A DNA stretch of 64,000 bases, from the NCBI GenBank assembly GCA_035578175.1, contig JAQMRL010000003.1, positions 58,016,672 to 58,080,671 of the forward strand. The letters are read 5' to 3'. The notes under the pieces were generated by a model. The model was not told where the DNA came from, ran no database searches, and was given only the letters and a program-made list of their open reading frames with translations. The stretch's first letter is position 1, and each line of letters begins with the position of its first letter. This stretch comes from Catonia carolina. Its lineage: Eukaryota; Arthropoda; Insecta; Hemiptera; Achilidae. Made by a program: the position numbers and the translations under genes. Shown here one piece after another: positions 9,801 through 23,400 of the stretch.

Positions 9801-12800
9801 ATTCCTGAAATAATGCCAGAATACTGTGGTGCTAAGTCAAGGAGTGATGGAAGAAATCCACCGGATATTGCAAGATCAACAACGGTTTGATCAATTACTA
9901 TTAAAAACACTGCAAGTACCTTGTAATCTGCAGTTACAAATGAGAGTCCAATTAATGACATACTTGGTACTATTGTGCCTAAAAAACAGAATACAACTTT
10001 AAAACTTTTATTATATATGATCAAGAAAAACTACAAAAAGACTTGCTAAGTTTTTCTTTCTCTGGCCTATATAAATACATAGGAAGGAAAGTATTGTTTT
10101 CATGACAATTTTTTGAAATCAAGTTTTCACCGGATATACACGTTTACAGACCCCCCTGAACCCAAGAAACATGTTTTTAGCAATTGGTCTGTGTGTGTGA
10201 GTGAACAAAATATCTCAAGAGCAAAACATCGTACGAAGTTGAAACTTGAAACTTAAATTAGATACTACTACCGGACCCGACATGAACATATTCATTAAAA
10301 TCAGTCAATCGGAAGTAGTAGTTTATTCATGTCATTTTTCACTATTTTGCAATTTTCTCAAAAACAGCTCCTTTGTTTTTTTTTTTAAATCGCCTCAATT
10401 ACTATATTTTTTATACTCTACAAGATAGGGTAGGCGCCATGTCTGCTGAAATTCTTGGGGAGGCAGTGCTCTCGTAGAAAAAAAATGGTTTTTTAATGAT
10501 TATGGCTTTAATATACATTTTAGCACAAAAATGTACGTAATAAAAGGGTTAGAAAATTTAAAAACCTACAACTTTTATTTTTAACATTTTTTTTATATAA
10601 CGCTTAGGTTAGTGGTAATTAGTGATTTTCTATTCTTTTCTTCTTGAAAATCTGTAAAAAAATGAATTTTTTAAGATTTCGACCTTAGTATGCATTTTAC
10701 GACAAAAAAGTATATAGGCCTAATCAAATTTATAGAAAACTAACAGATCTACAACTTTTATTTTAAGCATTTTCCCCTGCAGAACCTAGTTTAGCGTCAG
10801 AGTGATTTTTTGTATTATTAAGCCAAACTGAGGTTGGTTTTCATTTTGCATCATTCACTCTTGGCTAAAATGGGGTTATGTTTTTTGAGATTAATTTTTT
10901 TTGTTTATTTCTAATGTTTTTTTACTAATACTTGGTTATCTTGCTCATTATTTGTAATGGCAAGAGAAAGTTGTATGAGTGTTTCACACCAGATTTTTTT
11001 GTTATTTATTCAGATCAATTGCTGATGCTAAAGCCATCGCTGATGATCAAAGCATTATGATCTTTCAGGATTTTGTCAAAAGCTGCAAGTTTTACGAGTT
11101 CTGTACCAAGTAGTGTTATGATGCATCATCTATTCAAGGCAAGAGGAAAGTAATGCTTAGATAATGGAAATCATGTTTCTTGAAAGAAGTATACAGAAGG
11201 AAAGTAGAGATAGGGTAAAACATATAGATGTCAGGAAGACATGAAATGGGCTGGAATGTATAAACAGACCTTTTTTGATATGTTTTGGGCTTGTGTGAAC
11301 AGATAATTGATCCATATTGTCAAGTATAGGCCTAATTGTAGATAGGTAGAAATATAAAACCTTAAAGAGGTACCAGTGTGTAGACAAAGTAAAAGAGGAT
11401 AATCTAAGTAGGGCAATGTTCCCTAATTTTTAGACTTCCAGCTCATTTAAATTTCATGTGGCTATTTGTAGCATCTGGTGCTTTAGGAACTAGGATTTAA
11501 TTCCTGGCCAGGAATTGAACCCTGCTTTTTCTGCAAAGCACACTAACCTCTGCACGATAGAGGCTTATTACATTTTTTCTACAAGAATTCTGTCACAATC
11601 AACTTCCCTGCAACAACGTTGACTTCCCTATTTCCCATATCTCTCATTCAGATCTTTATCTTTTTGATTTTGTTTTTTTCAATAAGCCTTAATTTTATCA
11701 GATTTGGTGGTTTACGACTTGCAGTTCTTTGGTCCTGAGTCCTAAAATTAAATATGTTTTTTAATCTACGTAAACAAAATTCTGATGACTTTTTGATTTA
11801 TCATTCTGGATCATGTGTGGAGAATAATCTATGCATATGTATGAGAATCAGAAGAGTTGAGTTGATGAAGTGTCTGTGCATATTGCTTTATTTTTCTTTG
11901 ACTTATCTAGATTAAGTCAAGTATGTTAAAACCATTTTGTTTAATGTTTTGAGGAGATTTTACCTCTTCAGAAATGTATGCTTTGTGGGTGTTTTTCAGG
12001 CACTGTATTGGTACTTGTGGAGTCACATCTGTCCTAAAGTTTAGTTTATTATTCTTCTATTCAGCCTTAAACTATCACTTGAACACTCTTCATTAAAATT
12101 ATTTCAAATCGGTCTCGTTTAGCACCACCTCTTCCAATTTTCAAGAAACTTTATCCAATTTATTTATCCAGAAAATTTATTATTCCAATTATTTTGAGAA
12201 AATATATTTTTATGTTTATAAGCCTTTTATTGACTTTTAATTATTGTTTTGTTTTTTTATATACTATAGGCTATATAAAAGAACTTTTTATATTTACATT
12301 ATACTGCTTCTTATACTTTGATTCTTACTTTGTAAGAATCAGTACTACAAAGCAAATAATTCGTTTAAGTACTTAAATTTATCTACAAATTTAATTTTGT
12401 CATATTTTGTTTTAAGAAGTTTTGGAGTTTTCTTTTTTTGGAAGACATGACTTCAGTTGAGAAAGAAAATTTTCAAACCAAACTTTTCTGCTGTTCATTT
12501 AGTTGGATTGCATACTTTAGATACTTGTATTGCACAAATGAGTGAATTAAAATAAATTTATTCTCTACAGTTATTGATCTGAAAATTGATTGTTTATTAG
12601 CTAAGGTTTCCTATCCATGACATCTCAGGTAAGTTTGGTAAGTTTTGGTAGCACACACAAGAGAACTATTGGAATGAGGGTGTCAAAATCAAGAGTGTGG
12701 AGAATGAATAACAACAGGTCAACATTTTAAAAGCATATTTAAAAGATTAATTATGCTTTAGCTATGATCAATCTCAAAATTATTAAAAATATATATAACG

Positions 12801-14426
12801 AGTGTACATTACCAATTAAGACGTTATTTTTTCGAAATCTCGTTAGTGTAAGACCAGAACATAAAAATATCTTATTAAATATAAAGGCCAAAAATATTCG
12901 GAAGCATAAGAGTCCAACAAATGGAAGACTTGATGCCATGGCATTCTGAAACAGTGTTATGATGAATCTAATTAACCACTTGCATATTCATTTTTTTCTT
13001 TTTAGAAAGTATACTAATTCTAACTATAAAATCTCAGCATTATATGTAGCCATCAGTTCCATGTGTTTCCGGGACAAAAAGCGAGAGGAAATGTATCACG
13101 GCTGACATCATTCATCCTGTGTTGACGCAGTTTCTAAAAAATTTACCATTAATCCAGCAGAAAATAAGTTTCTCTTGTCACTAGTTACTGTCCTTACTAA
13201 TTTACTTGCCTGCTATTACTACTCTAAGAGTAGTTCTTTACATGTTCTTTACTCAGAATAATATCCTAGAACATGAGGGTTTTAGGAGTGTTACCAGAGT
13301 GGTCTTTGTCTTGAGATTTTTAAACCGATCAAACCAGTAGTAAAATATCATCAGGGTATTTGCATTAAAACATATTGCCAGGTTAAATAATACCCACCGG
13401 GTTGGTCTAGAGGTAAAGTTGTCGCCAAAATCAGCTGTTTAACAGCTGATTTTCGGAGACGAAGGTTCCTGGTTCAAATCTTAGTAAAGGTAGTTACTTT
13501 TATACGGATTTGAATACTAGACAGTGCTTGCCGGTGTACTTGGATGGTTGGGGTTTAATTAACCATACTCTCTCAGGAATGGTCGGCCTGGGTCTGTACA
13601 AAACTACACCTCATTTACACATCATACACATCATCCTTATCTCAATGGGTCATGGGGTTGCTTATTTTTCAAATTGAACAGATTGCAACGTACACAAATT
13701 AGGAATAAAAAAAAGGTTAAATTATAAAAAATTGTTACAGCTTTTTACTATGTTTTGATTTTATCTCATATCCAATAGTTATGCTATAATAAAACTACAA
13801 TGTAGGGTAATTTCTTTAAAAGAAATGTGGTAAGAGTTTTTAAACTCAGAAAAAAACATTATTTAAAGGGCTTTAAATGTTTACAGTTTTTTCCACATTT
13901 TTGAAGTGATATAATTTATGTGCATTAATACCTTCATGGCTTCATACAGAATTTAAATATTGACAATCGTAACAAAAGAAACATAATTTATTAATATGAT
14001 GCTAATCACAGCACTAAGCTGGCCAATGGTATAATGGCCAACATAAGTGATTTCCAAACCAGGAGGGTCCTGAGTTCATTTCCCAGTTAGATCTGACGGT
14101 TTTTCATTTATCAACTTTATCAGCAAGTTTTGCACATAAGCAGTAATGCGCAAAACAGTCAGATGCAAAAATTCACAACACTAAATTGTTAAAAAGATAC
14201 TTACAGAAGTAGCAAATACATTAATGCATTGGTACTCAAAGTGGGGGGGGGGGCATGATGAAGGGTTTTGGAGGTGCGCAGAGCTTAGTTTAAAAAAATA
14301 AATGAAGTTTTGGGTAGACAAAATAAATTATGTAAAAAAATATTTTTTATTTTTCTAACATTGGAAGAAGTTTTTAATTGTGACCATACATTGGAAAAGA
14401 GCCCTTAACTTCACCCAAGTCAAAAG

Positions 14427-14461
<35 letters not shown>

Positions 14462-17400
14462 GTTTAACGTCCGACTGTTTTGCAAATTGCTGCTAATGCA
14501 GACGGTGAAGGAAGAAATGAATTTTTTGTAACGTATGAAAAAATGCCATGCCCGAGTGGGATTCGAACCCAAGACTGCATGATGAGAGGCGAGCACGTTA
14601 CCAACATCGCCAACGCGGCCGGCAGTCAAAAGTGAGGTTATGAGTACTTCTTACAGAGAATTTAATGCTGAAAACAATGATATACAGTCAATTTCAGATA
14701 ATTGGGGCACATTGGACCAGGGCATTTTGGCCGAATTAAACGACTGGCCCTAATAAACGGATTCGTAAACTGTGGTGTATACGATACCGTATTTTATTAA
14801 AATTATCACATACATAAATTTTACATGCAAGTTCTATCCATATACACACGAAAAAAAGGGTATCCGAACAATGATTAACTTTTTAGCAAAACCTTTTGCC
14901 TTGGTTTTAAGCACTGGACCATTGACACTAACACCTTGTGAAGTTACAGTGGCAAACAATTGCCACTGTAAACAAATGCTTCTCAACAAGTGGATCCTTC
15001 CTTTACATTTTCTTTTCTGAGATGTTCCATGAATTGGTAAGTAATGTAATTAACTTGGTATTTGGCTTATCTGTCTTTATCTTGACATTTTCTGTGATCC
15101 CTTCATGGAGTCTCCTCGATGTGGTTGTTGTTCAGGTCATCAGCCAAAAGGCTGGTTTGAATCTCTAGAGGTTTTACTAAGTAAAACGAGGAATGAGGTG
15201 GTTTACCATTGCCTTCCTCACTGAATAGAAAAATACGCTCATCAGCATGCCGGGCCCTCTGAAAAGCACATATTTTCCACTCTGTAAATGACACTTTCAC
15301 TTCATTCACCACAGGGTCTGGCTGTATAATGAAATTCATTACTTTCAGAGGAGATAACTCTGATTAGGTAGTGTCTTTTACACCTCTGCCTCTTCTGTTC
15401 TTAAATAACTGAGTCATTTAATTAGCTGACCGTGTGATAAGAAACAGAACTATTTATTTTAGCCCTGCAACTAACAGATTGAGTGTAAATAATTTGACAC
15501 TCCACCTGTCTGTTATGGGCAATCGATGTGGTTATCAAACAAAAAAAATTAACATTACCTTTGTTGTTGTTGTTGTTGTTGTTTAGGTCAACAGCCAAAA
15601 GGCTGGTTTGAACCTCTAGAGCAGGGGTCTCCAACCTTTTTTACTCAAGGGCCACATTGTAAATTTTTGGAGGAAAGGCGGGCCAGCAATATTTTAGGGC
15701 AGAAAGTCTAGTCCCCCCCCCCATACACCCTCGAAGTTTTTTCTACTTAAGAGCTCAGTGGTGGTTTTTGAGATTTTCTTGCTTAGTTTTTTAAGTTGCT
15801 ATATTTCCTTATAATATCTTTGTTGTTGGCTAACTAAAATTCTTTACGTGACCAAACAAATAACTATATTTGCTATAAAATAATATTTGTTCTGTAAAAG
15901 GAGTTTTCAAGTAGGCTTAATGAAAACACAGGATGATACAAAACCAAATCTTTTCAATTTACTACAAAATGTACTTCATTGAATTTTAAAGAAAACTTGA
16001 CAATACATGAGTTTACAGCAAGTGTAAAGCTTAAAAATGAACATTATTTTTTTAGTGAGAACATTGCATTTGTTTACCACTTAAAATTTCAGCCCATTTA
16101 GGGTCAAACAATGGTTGATCACTACTTGTTTATAGCTAGTTTTACACTTATTGAGAAAATAATTGGCAAGTGAGAGACGACTACTGTACTCATATTTAAT
16201 GGTAAAAATGCTTGAAAGGAAATACAGGGTGATTCATGAAGTTCTCCCCCCCACTTCTACAGCACATTGTACTAGTAAAAATAATGAAAAAATGTTATAT
16301 AAACATAGGTCCGAAAACGCTTCGTTAGCGAGTTACAGCTAGCGAAAGTTTCGCCTGGATTTCAGTTCACCAGGTGAAATGAGGTCTTCCTGGAATTGTG
16401 GTAAGGTAGATTAAGGGGCAAATTCAATCATTTCTTATGGTTTTTGATCTGATAAATTGAATAAAACAGGTCCCAGATCTGTAAGTTAAATAGTTTTTAA
16501 GAAAACCAGTGTCAAATGCAAAAAATGGAGTGAAAAACTTATTTTTTCATCTTTGGGCAAGGATAACTGTGTTATTTCACCAAGAAACAGTTAAAATTTT
16601 TCAATAAAACATGTAGAAAATTTTATTCTGAACAAACCGGTGTAAATTAAGTACACAGAAAGCGAATAGATGTTTGATTAAATGAGTTTTTATTCATAAG
16701 AGTACAAAGTAAAATTAACCGGAAAAACTAAAATGAAAAAATGTGTTTTTTTCACTCCATTTTTTGCATTTGACACTGGTTTTCTCAAAAACTATTCGCT
16801 TTCTGTGTACTTTATTTACACCGGTTTGTTCAGAATAAAATTTTCTACATTTTTTATTGAAAATTTTTAACTGTTTCTTGGTGAAATAACAAAGTTATTC
16901 TTGCCCAAAGATGAAAAAATGTGATTTTCACTCCATTTTTTGCATTTGACACTGGTTTTCTCAAAAACTATTTAACTTACAGTTCTGGGACCTGTTTTAT
17001 TCAATTTATCAGATCAAAAACCATAAGAAATGATTGAATTTGCCCCTTAATCTACCTTACCACAATTCCAGGAAGACCTCATTTCACCTGGTGAACTGAA
17101 ATCCAGGCGAAACTTTCGCTAGCTGTAACTCGCTAACGAAGCGTTTTCGGACCTATGTTTATATAACATTTTTTCATTATTTTTACTAGTACAATGTGCT
17201 GTAGAAGTGGGGGGAGAACTTCATGAATCACCCTGTATATTATCAAATAAAAATCTTTTTCAGTATTTTCCGCGGGCCGGAAAAAATCTGTTCGCGGGCC
17301 GTAGGTTGGAGACCCCTGCTCTAGAGGTTTTACTAAGTAAAAACGAGGAGTGAGGTGGTTTACTATTGCCTTTCTCACTGAGTTAAAAGAGTATGCTTAA

Positions 17401-20400
17401 CAGCATCCCAGGCCCTCCAAAAAGCACATACTTTCCACCCTGCAAATGACACCTTTACTTCATTCACCGCAGGGTCTGGCTGTATAGTGAAATTCATTAC
17501 TCTCAGAGGAGATAATTCTGAGTAGAGTCATTTACACCTCTACCTCTTCTGTTCTTAAATATTTTAGTCATATAATTGGCTGACTATGTGATAAGAAAAG
17601 AACTATTTTTGTAGCCCTAGAACCAGCAGATCGAGTGCAATTAATTTAACACTCCTCTTGCCCGTTGAACTTTACCTATGATAATGGGCAGAACTTTACC
17701 TATGCTGACATTACATATACTAACTGTTATTTCATTCACCATTTTGTGGCTGTTTTTTAGCTTGTAAGTAATGGAATATGGATCATAAAGAGTTACTATT
17801 GTACAATCAACATGACTTTACAAACATGATGTAAAACAAATTGCTATTAATATAAACAAAAAGTAATGAGTAAAAGATTTTACCAATAAATACTAAAATT
17901 TGTTTTAATACCTCTTCCGGAGATAGTTGAAGAACATCTCTGTAGAACGTTGGCATGTTAAGAGCAACACTTTGCCAGTTCCATACTTGTGCTGTATGTG
18001 CTATTAAGTATGCCCACACTGGTGGAGATGTAAAGATTTTACACCAGGGAATACCTTTTGGTTTCTGAAAGAAAACAGAATGTTGTAGCTATTACAGTAT
18101 CTTAAGAATTTATTTTATATAACCTCAAACTAGTAGGCCTACAGTACTTAAATTACAGTAACTTACCATTTAAGTAGATCATCTACAATTGAATTGATCT
18201 TTAGATTTTTTAAATGTTTTTGTGACTATCATGATGAATTATAATTAGATAATTTTGTGGAGCTTTCAATAATTAATGAGACAAATTGACATAGAAAATT
18301 ATTGATTTATTCAATGACAATAAAACGTTTACTAATTTTCAACATACTAAATGTTGTCTCCAACAACATTTAGACACATGGGTCTCACCATTCTGTGAGT
18401 TTTCTGATTCCTACAGCATAGAAGTCTTTATTTTGCTATTTGAAACATTCAAGCACAGCTTTTTTAATGGTTTCTTGCCCCGGAAAAAGTCTTTTAGCAA
18501 CCCAAATGAATGAAAATCAGTTAGGGGAGGTATGGGCAGTAAGGAGGATGTGGCAACAACTCCCAAATCAAATTCTTGAGCATTTCTCCTGTTCCCTGGG
18601 CAGTATGGGGTTGTGTGTTGTCCATACAAGAGAATTACACCTTTCGAAAAACCACACATTTTCACATTATCGTGGATCTCACTATCTGTTGGAGTGTGTT
18701 AGTAAATTGCACTCACTGTTCATGGTATGTTGTTTTAAATATAGTCACAAAAAATTGGACCATGTGAGTCCCAGAAGACTATAAAAATCATTTTACTCGC
18801 TGATGAGTATGATTTGAATTTTTTTCTGCTAGCAAATTCAGACGTTTTAACTCAAGACTTTGCTGTACGGATTCTCGCTCAAAATGGTAAATCCATTTTT
18901 TATCACAAAATATTGTGATAATATATAAAAGGAATGAGTTTGGTTCCAAAACTTTCTAGCAGGACGGAGTTTGTAGTGTTGATGAATCGGGTTGTTGCCA
19001 AGAAATGGTTAGTTAACGGTAGTATAGGCTTATTGTTGTGATGGCTACATGAGAAGGGTTGGTGTACCAAAGGTAATTATAACCTGTGTCACATGGCAAT
19101 GAGCTTGAAGGTCACTGTAGCTTGCTGCAGTAATGCCGAATCACACACTACACCCATGTGCACTACATAACAAGACAGATGCTCGATATTCTCTCATCTG
19201 TCGCATGACAATATAGCAGCACTAGTAGATGACAATCTAATAGATAGAAGAATCCAATAGCGAGGGTAGAGGAGGAGCTGTTAATACTGAATGACTTTGA
19301 AGCTCACTGTTGTGCGAGGCAGGTTATAGCTCTTTTGTAATGGTGTTGTAACCTTTTATTCAAATCTAATTTGTTTAACTTCTGTTTAGTTATTTACAAG
19401 TTATCCAGATCCCTTGAGAAAGACTGTATTTTTATTATTGCATAGAAAATTGTTGTTCATCTAGTTTTTCCTTGGGTTAGGTATTTAAACGGCTAGGCCG
19501 GTATGGTTAGAGTCAGTCTTGAGTTGTCTCAGCGAGTGAATTTGTAATTAAAGCCAATTTGTGTACCAGGTAGCAGTTTACATTTTGTGAAAAGGTCTAA
19601 ATTCTAACTGTGTACCATATAATTGGTTGAACTTGTAAGTATGATTTAGTTAAATTTAGTGTAAAATAATCTTGTTATTAGTTAAGTTTATTTAATGGCA
19701 TTGATTCATTCTTTAATACAATTAGTTTATTATAATTATCAATTTTATTATAGTTATAGTAATTTACAGGCAGATTTAAGACTATTAATAATTTGTAATT
19801 TGTAGTAAAATAAATAATTGTTTGTAATCTTACGATGGTTTGTTAATTATTTATTTTACCCAGCTTCCAAAACGGCCCTTAGTAATTTTAGTGTCACAAT
19901 ATTACATGATGTAGAAAGTCATTGCCTTCTGTTTTAAACTATTTGAGCTTAGAACAAATGCATAATCAGGTGTTTTTATTACCTTGAGTCAACTGTCTTC
20001 GAACACGTTTTGCAAAAATTCAACATGCTATGAATGATTGAAAGTGTGTTTGAACCCTAATATTACAGTAAATAGTGATTTTGGAGTGAAATTTTGACTC
20101 ACCTGCTTTCACTATAAAGAGCATTTAATTGATTTTGCAGCGCTTTAGTTGATGATTTAGCTGTGCTTCCAACTGACATATTAAGTTAATTTTTATAATT
20201 TTGTGAAATGAGAACATTTTAAACTTACAAAAAATCTGAATAAAATTTAAGAAACTAAATTCATGGTTACTACATTCTTATAATTCCAGTATTTTAATAA
20301 TTTTGACACAATTGTTGTTGTTGTTGTTGTTTAGGTCAACAGCCAAAAGGCTGGTTTGAACCTCTAGAGGTTTTACTAAGTAAAACGAGGAATGAGGTGG

Positions 20401-23400
20401 TTTACCATTGCCTTCCTCACTGAGTGGAAAAGTACGCTTATCAGCATGCCGGGCCCTCTGAAAAGCACATATTTTCCACTCTGTAAATGACACCTTCACT
20501 TCATTCACCACAGGGTCTGGCTGTACAATGAAATTCATTACTTTCAAAGGAGATAACTCTGATTAGTGTCTTTTACACCTCTACCTCTTCTGTTCTTAAG
20601 TGATTCAGTCATTAAATTGGCTGACCATGTGATAAGAAACAGAACTATTTATTTTAGCCCTGCAACGAACAAATTGAGTGTAAATAATTTGACACTCCAC
20701 CTGTCTTATGGGCAGGACACAATTGTGTAGAACTTATATGTATTATATGACTGAAAATTGAAATAAACGATGTGTAAAATAATCAGATGTAAAACAAAAC
20801 AAAAATACCGGGTTTGCTGCAAATGACGATAAATAAGCCTGTTCCGCAGCTGAAATGTATGGATGCTTTGCAGGATTATCATATACAAAAAAGAAAAATA
20901 TTATTTCAGATGCGGTACCAAGTAATCCTGCAACCAGATCAGAATGATGTAATGTTTAAGTATTTAAGATAATTATGAAGAAAAAATTAAAGCAAACAAA
21001 TTAATAAATACAGAAAAAAATAATAATGAAAAACAATAATGCTGACTAATATGTTCATTTGAAAACAATTCACTATTAGGTAAACAAGAAAACTTCAATA
21101 AATTTTATTTGAAGTAAAAAAAAATATTGTGGAGATGTGGAAATTAGTGACTATCAGAAGGAAGTTTTCCTTTAGTTGGCTGGAATTCTGTATATGTTAC
21201 AAATTTTATGCATGTACATTATCCATTTTATAAGTACATGTTAATTTGCCACGTGGTTTTAACTATTCAAAACATACTTGGTGTAAATGTGAAACATTTC
21301 CCCCAACTGCTTGAAAAATTGGAGATTAATTAGTAAGTTTCTCTTATGCACATCCTCATTTCTAAGTATTTATTTTGCTACAGTATACCTTGTCAAATTT
21401 TACTTCATGTAGTGTATGAATCTTATGTGCATATGCAGTAAGGTTCCTCACACTTGATGCAACCTTATTACTGAAGTTCAACTTATTGAGAAGGTTAAAA
21501 AAAAATTTAAGTATTTAGTGCATTGGATTACAGCAGATCTGGAGCTAGCAGTAGAAGTAGAAGTAGAGCTCATATTGAAATGGCTAGGGTGACATTTCTT
21601 AATATGAAACCTGCTTGTTAACGATACAATTTCACTTCCTGTAAAGTATAGGTTTGTAAAGACATATATCTAAGAATGATTTGTGAGAGTTCAGGCCAAT
21701 CTTCAGTAATAGAGTTGGCTCTACAAGAAGAGTTGGCTCTACAAGAAGAAGAGCGAGTGAATGGACAGTAGTACAGCTTGTGGTGCTGTTAGTTGGTAGA
21801 ATAAGAGTGCAATGTAAAAAACTAGCCTGGTCCAAATCAGTCACATTTCAATATTGTTATGTTGGCAATTGTTGAAGGACATTGTTACACTTTATTAGTA
21901 TTTTTCAGTACTACTACAAGTAGTTTTTTTAATACTATTAGGAAAAAAAAAATATATTTTTTAATATTTTTTAGGTGTTATTTATTGAAATATCTCAGCT
22001 GAGATCTGAGCACTGACTAGGTCAAGGAATTTCCTTAAAGGCTCAAACTGCGCATGATAATGAATATTTATAACAATATTTTTTCTAAAAATCTTCCAAA
22101 ATTGCAGACAGTATTGTCAAAGATTAACAGATAATGGATGGAATTGAACCACTTGAATACTCCACGAAAAGAACGGGGTAAGTCAATTTTTCTGAAAATG
22201 AAGTTTTCGTGCATTCTGGTAATCATTTAAAAGTATTATCGGCTAGTCGTTACATGCAAATAATGTGGTAAGTCACTGAGATATAAAGATTTATAATTTT
22301 AGTATACCATGAAAGAATATTCCAAAGACAAATTTTACATTCTCCTGAAAAATTCACAAAATGTGACTTACCCCGTTCTTTCCGAGTCGTCTAGGGATTT
22401 TAATGTAGACTCATTAATTAATACCTAATACATAAAACATTGTACCTATTTGTAAATTAATAAAATGTATTGCAGTATATGTAATTTTGGACAAAAAGTA
22501 AATAATTTGTTAATAAATTATTGAATCAAATCTAAATAAAAACAAAATTTAAGAGAGAAACAGAGAAATATAGACCTACAAAAGCTTTCTAAATTATATT
22601 CTATCTTGCTCAACCATTTTATCATTCAGTTACCTCCTATCCAGTCTAATAACGCCCTAACCTTCTACTTTCACAGTAACTATGTTGTTGTTTAGGTCAA
22701 CAGCCGAAAGGCTGGTTTGAACCTCTAGAGGTTTTACTAAGTAAAACGAGGAGTGAGGTGGTTTACCATTGCCTTCCTCACTGAGTGGAAAAGTACACTT
22801 ATCAGCATGCCGGGCCCTCTGAAAAGCACATATTTTCCACTCTGTAAATGACACCTTCACTTCATTCACCACAGGGTCTGGCTGTACAATGAAATTCATT
22901 ACTTTCAGAGGAGATAACTCTGATTAGTGTCTTTTACACCTCTACCTCTTCTGTTCTTAAATGATTCAGTCATTTAATTGGCTGACCATGTGATAAGAAA
23001 CAGAACTATTTATTTTAGCCCTGCAACGAACAGATTGAGTGTAAATAATTTGACACTCCACCTGTCTGTTATAGGCAATACAGTAACTATGTGAAGATAA
23101 ATTGACAAATAGCATATAAAATAAATAGCATATATAAATAAACAGTAACTATGTGAAGATAAATTGACAAATAGCATATAAAAGCCTGATTTTCGTAGGA
23201 GAGCGCTGGGCAAAACGAGCGTCTGCATTACTATAGTCTTGTATGTACTGCAATAGTGTAGCGTATGTAATCAACCATGGAACAGCATGCCAAAAAATAC
23301 AATGGTGTTGTCAATTTTCAACAATACTCTGACTGTACATCTAACTGTTGGTCAGAGGAGTAGGCCGATGCAGGGTCGAATTGAGTATGCGCATGCGTAG

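Larger units (their letters stand above)
15559..17700 (-). repeat. R400 repeat, copy 3, split by a hAT element
   Basis: The 3' part (15559-15621, with a (GTT)n tract) and the rest (17319-17700) are one R400 copy interrupted at CTCTAGAG by the element at 15622-17318. A hairpin element is nested inside that, so three layers of insertion can be ordered. Confidence 0.88.

Noticed and set aside
18411..18784. Open frames on both strands as host genes
   Set aside because: The minus frame is a degenerate mariner transposase and the plus frames are its shadows.
19081..19899. Full LTR retrotransposon
   Set aside because: No second LTR, primer-binding site or gag/pol text nearby; only a low-confidence solo LTR is listed.
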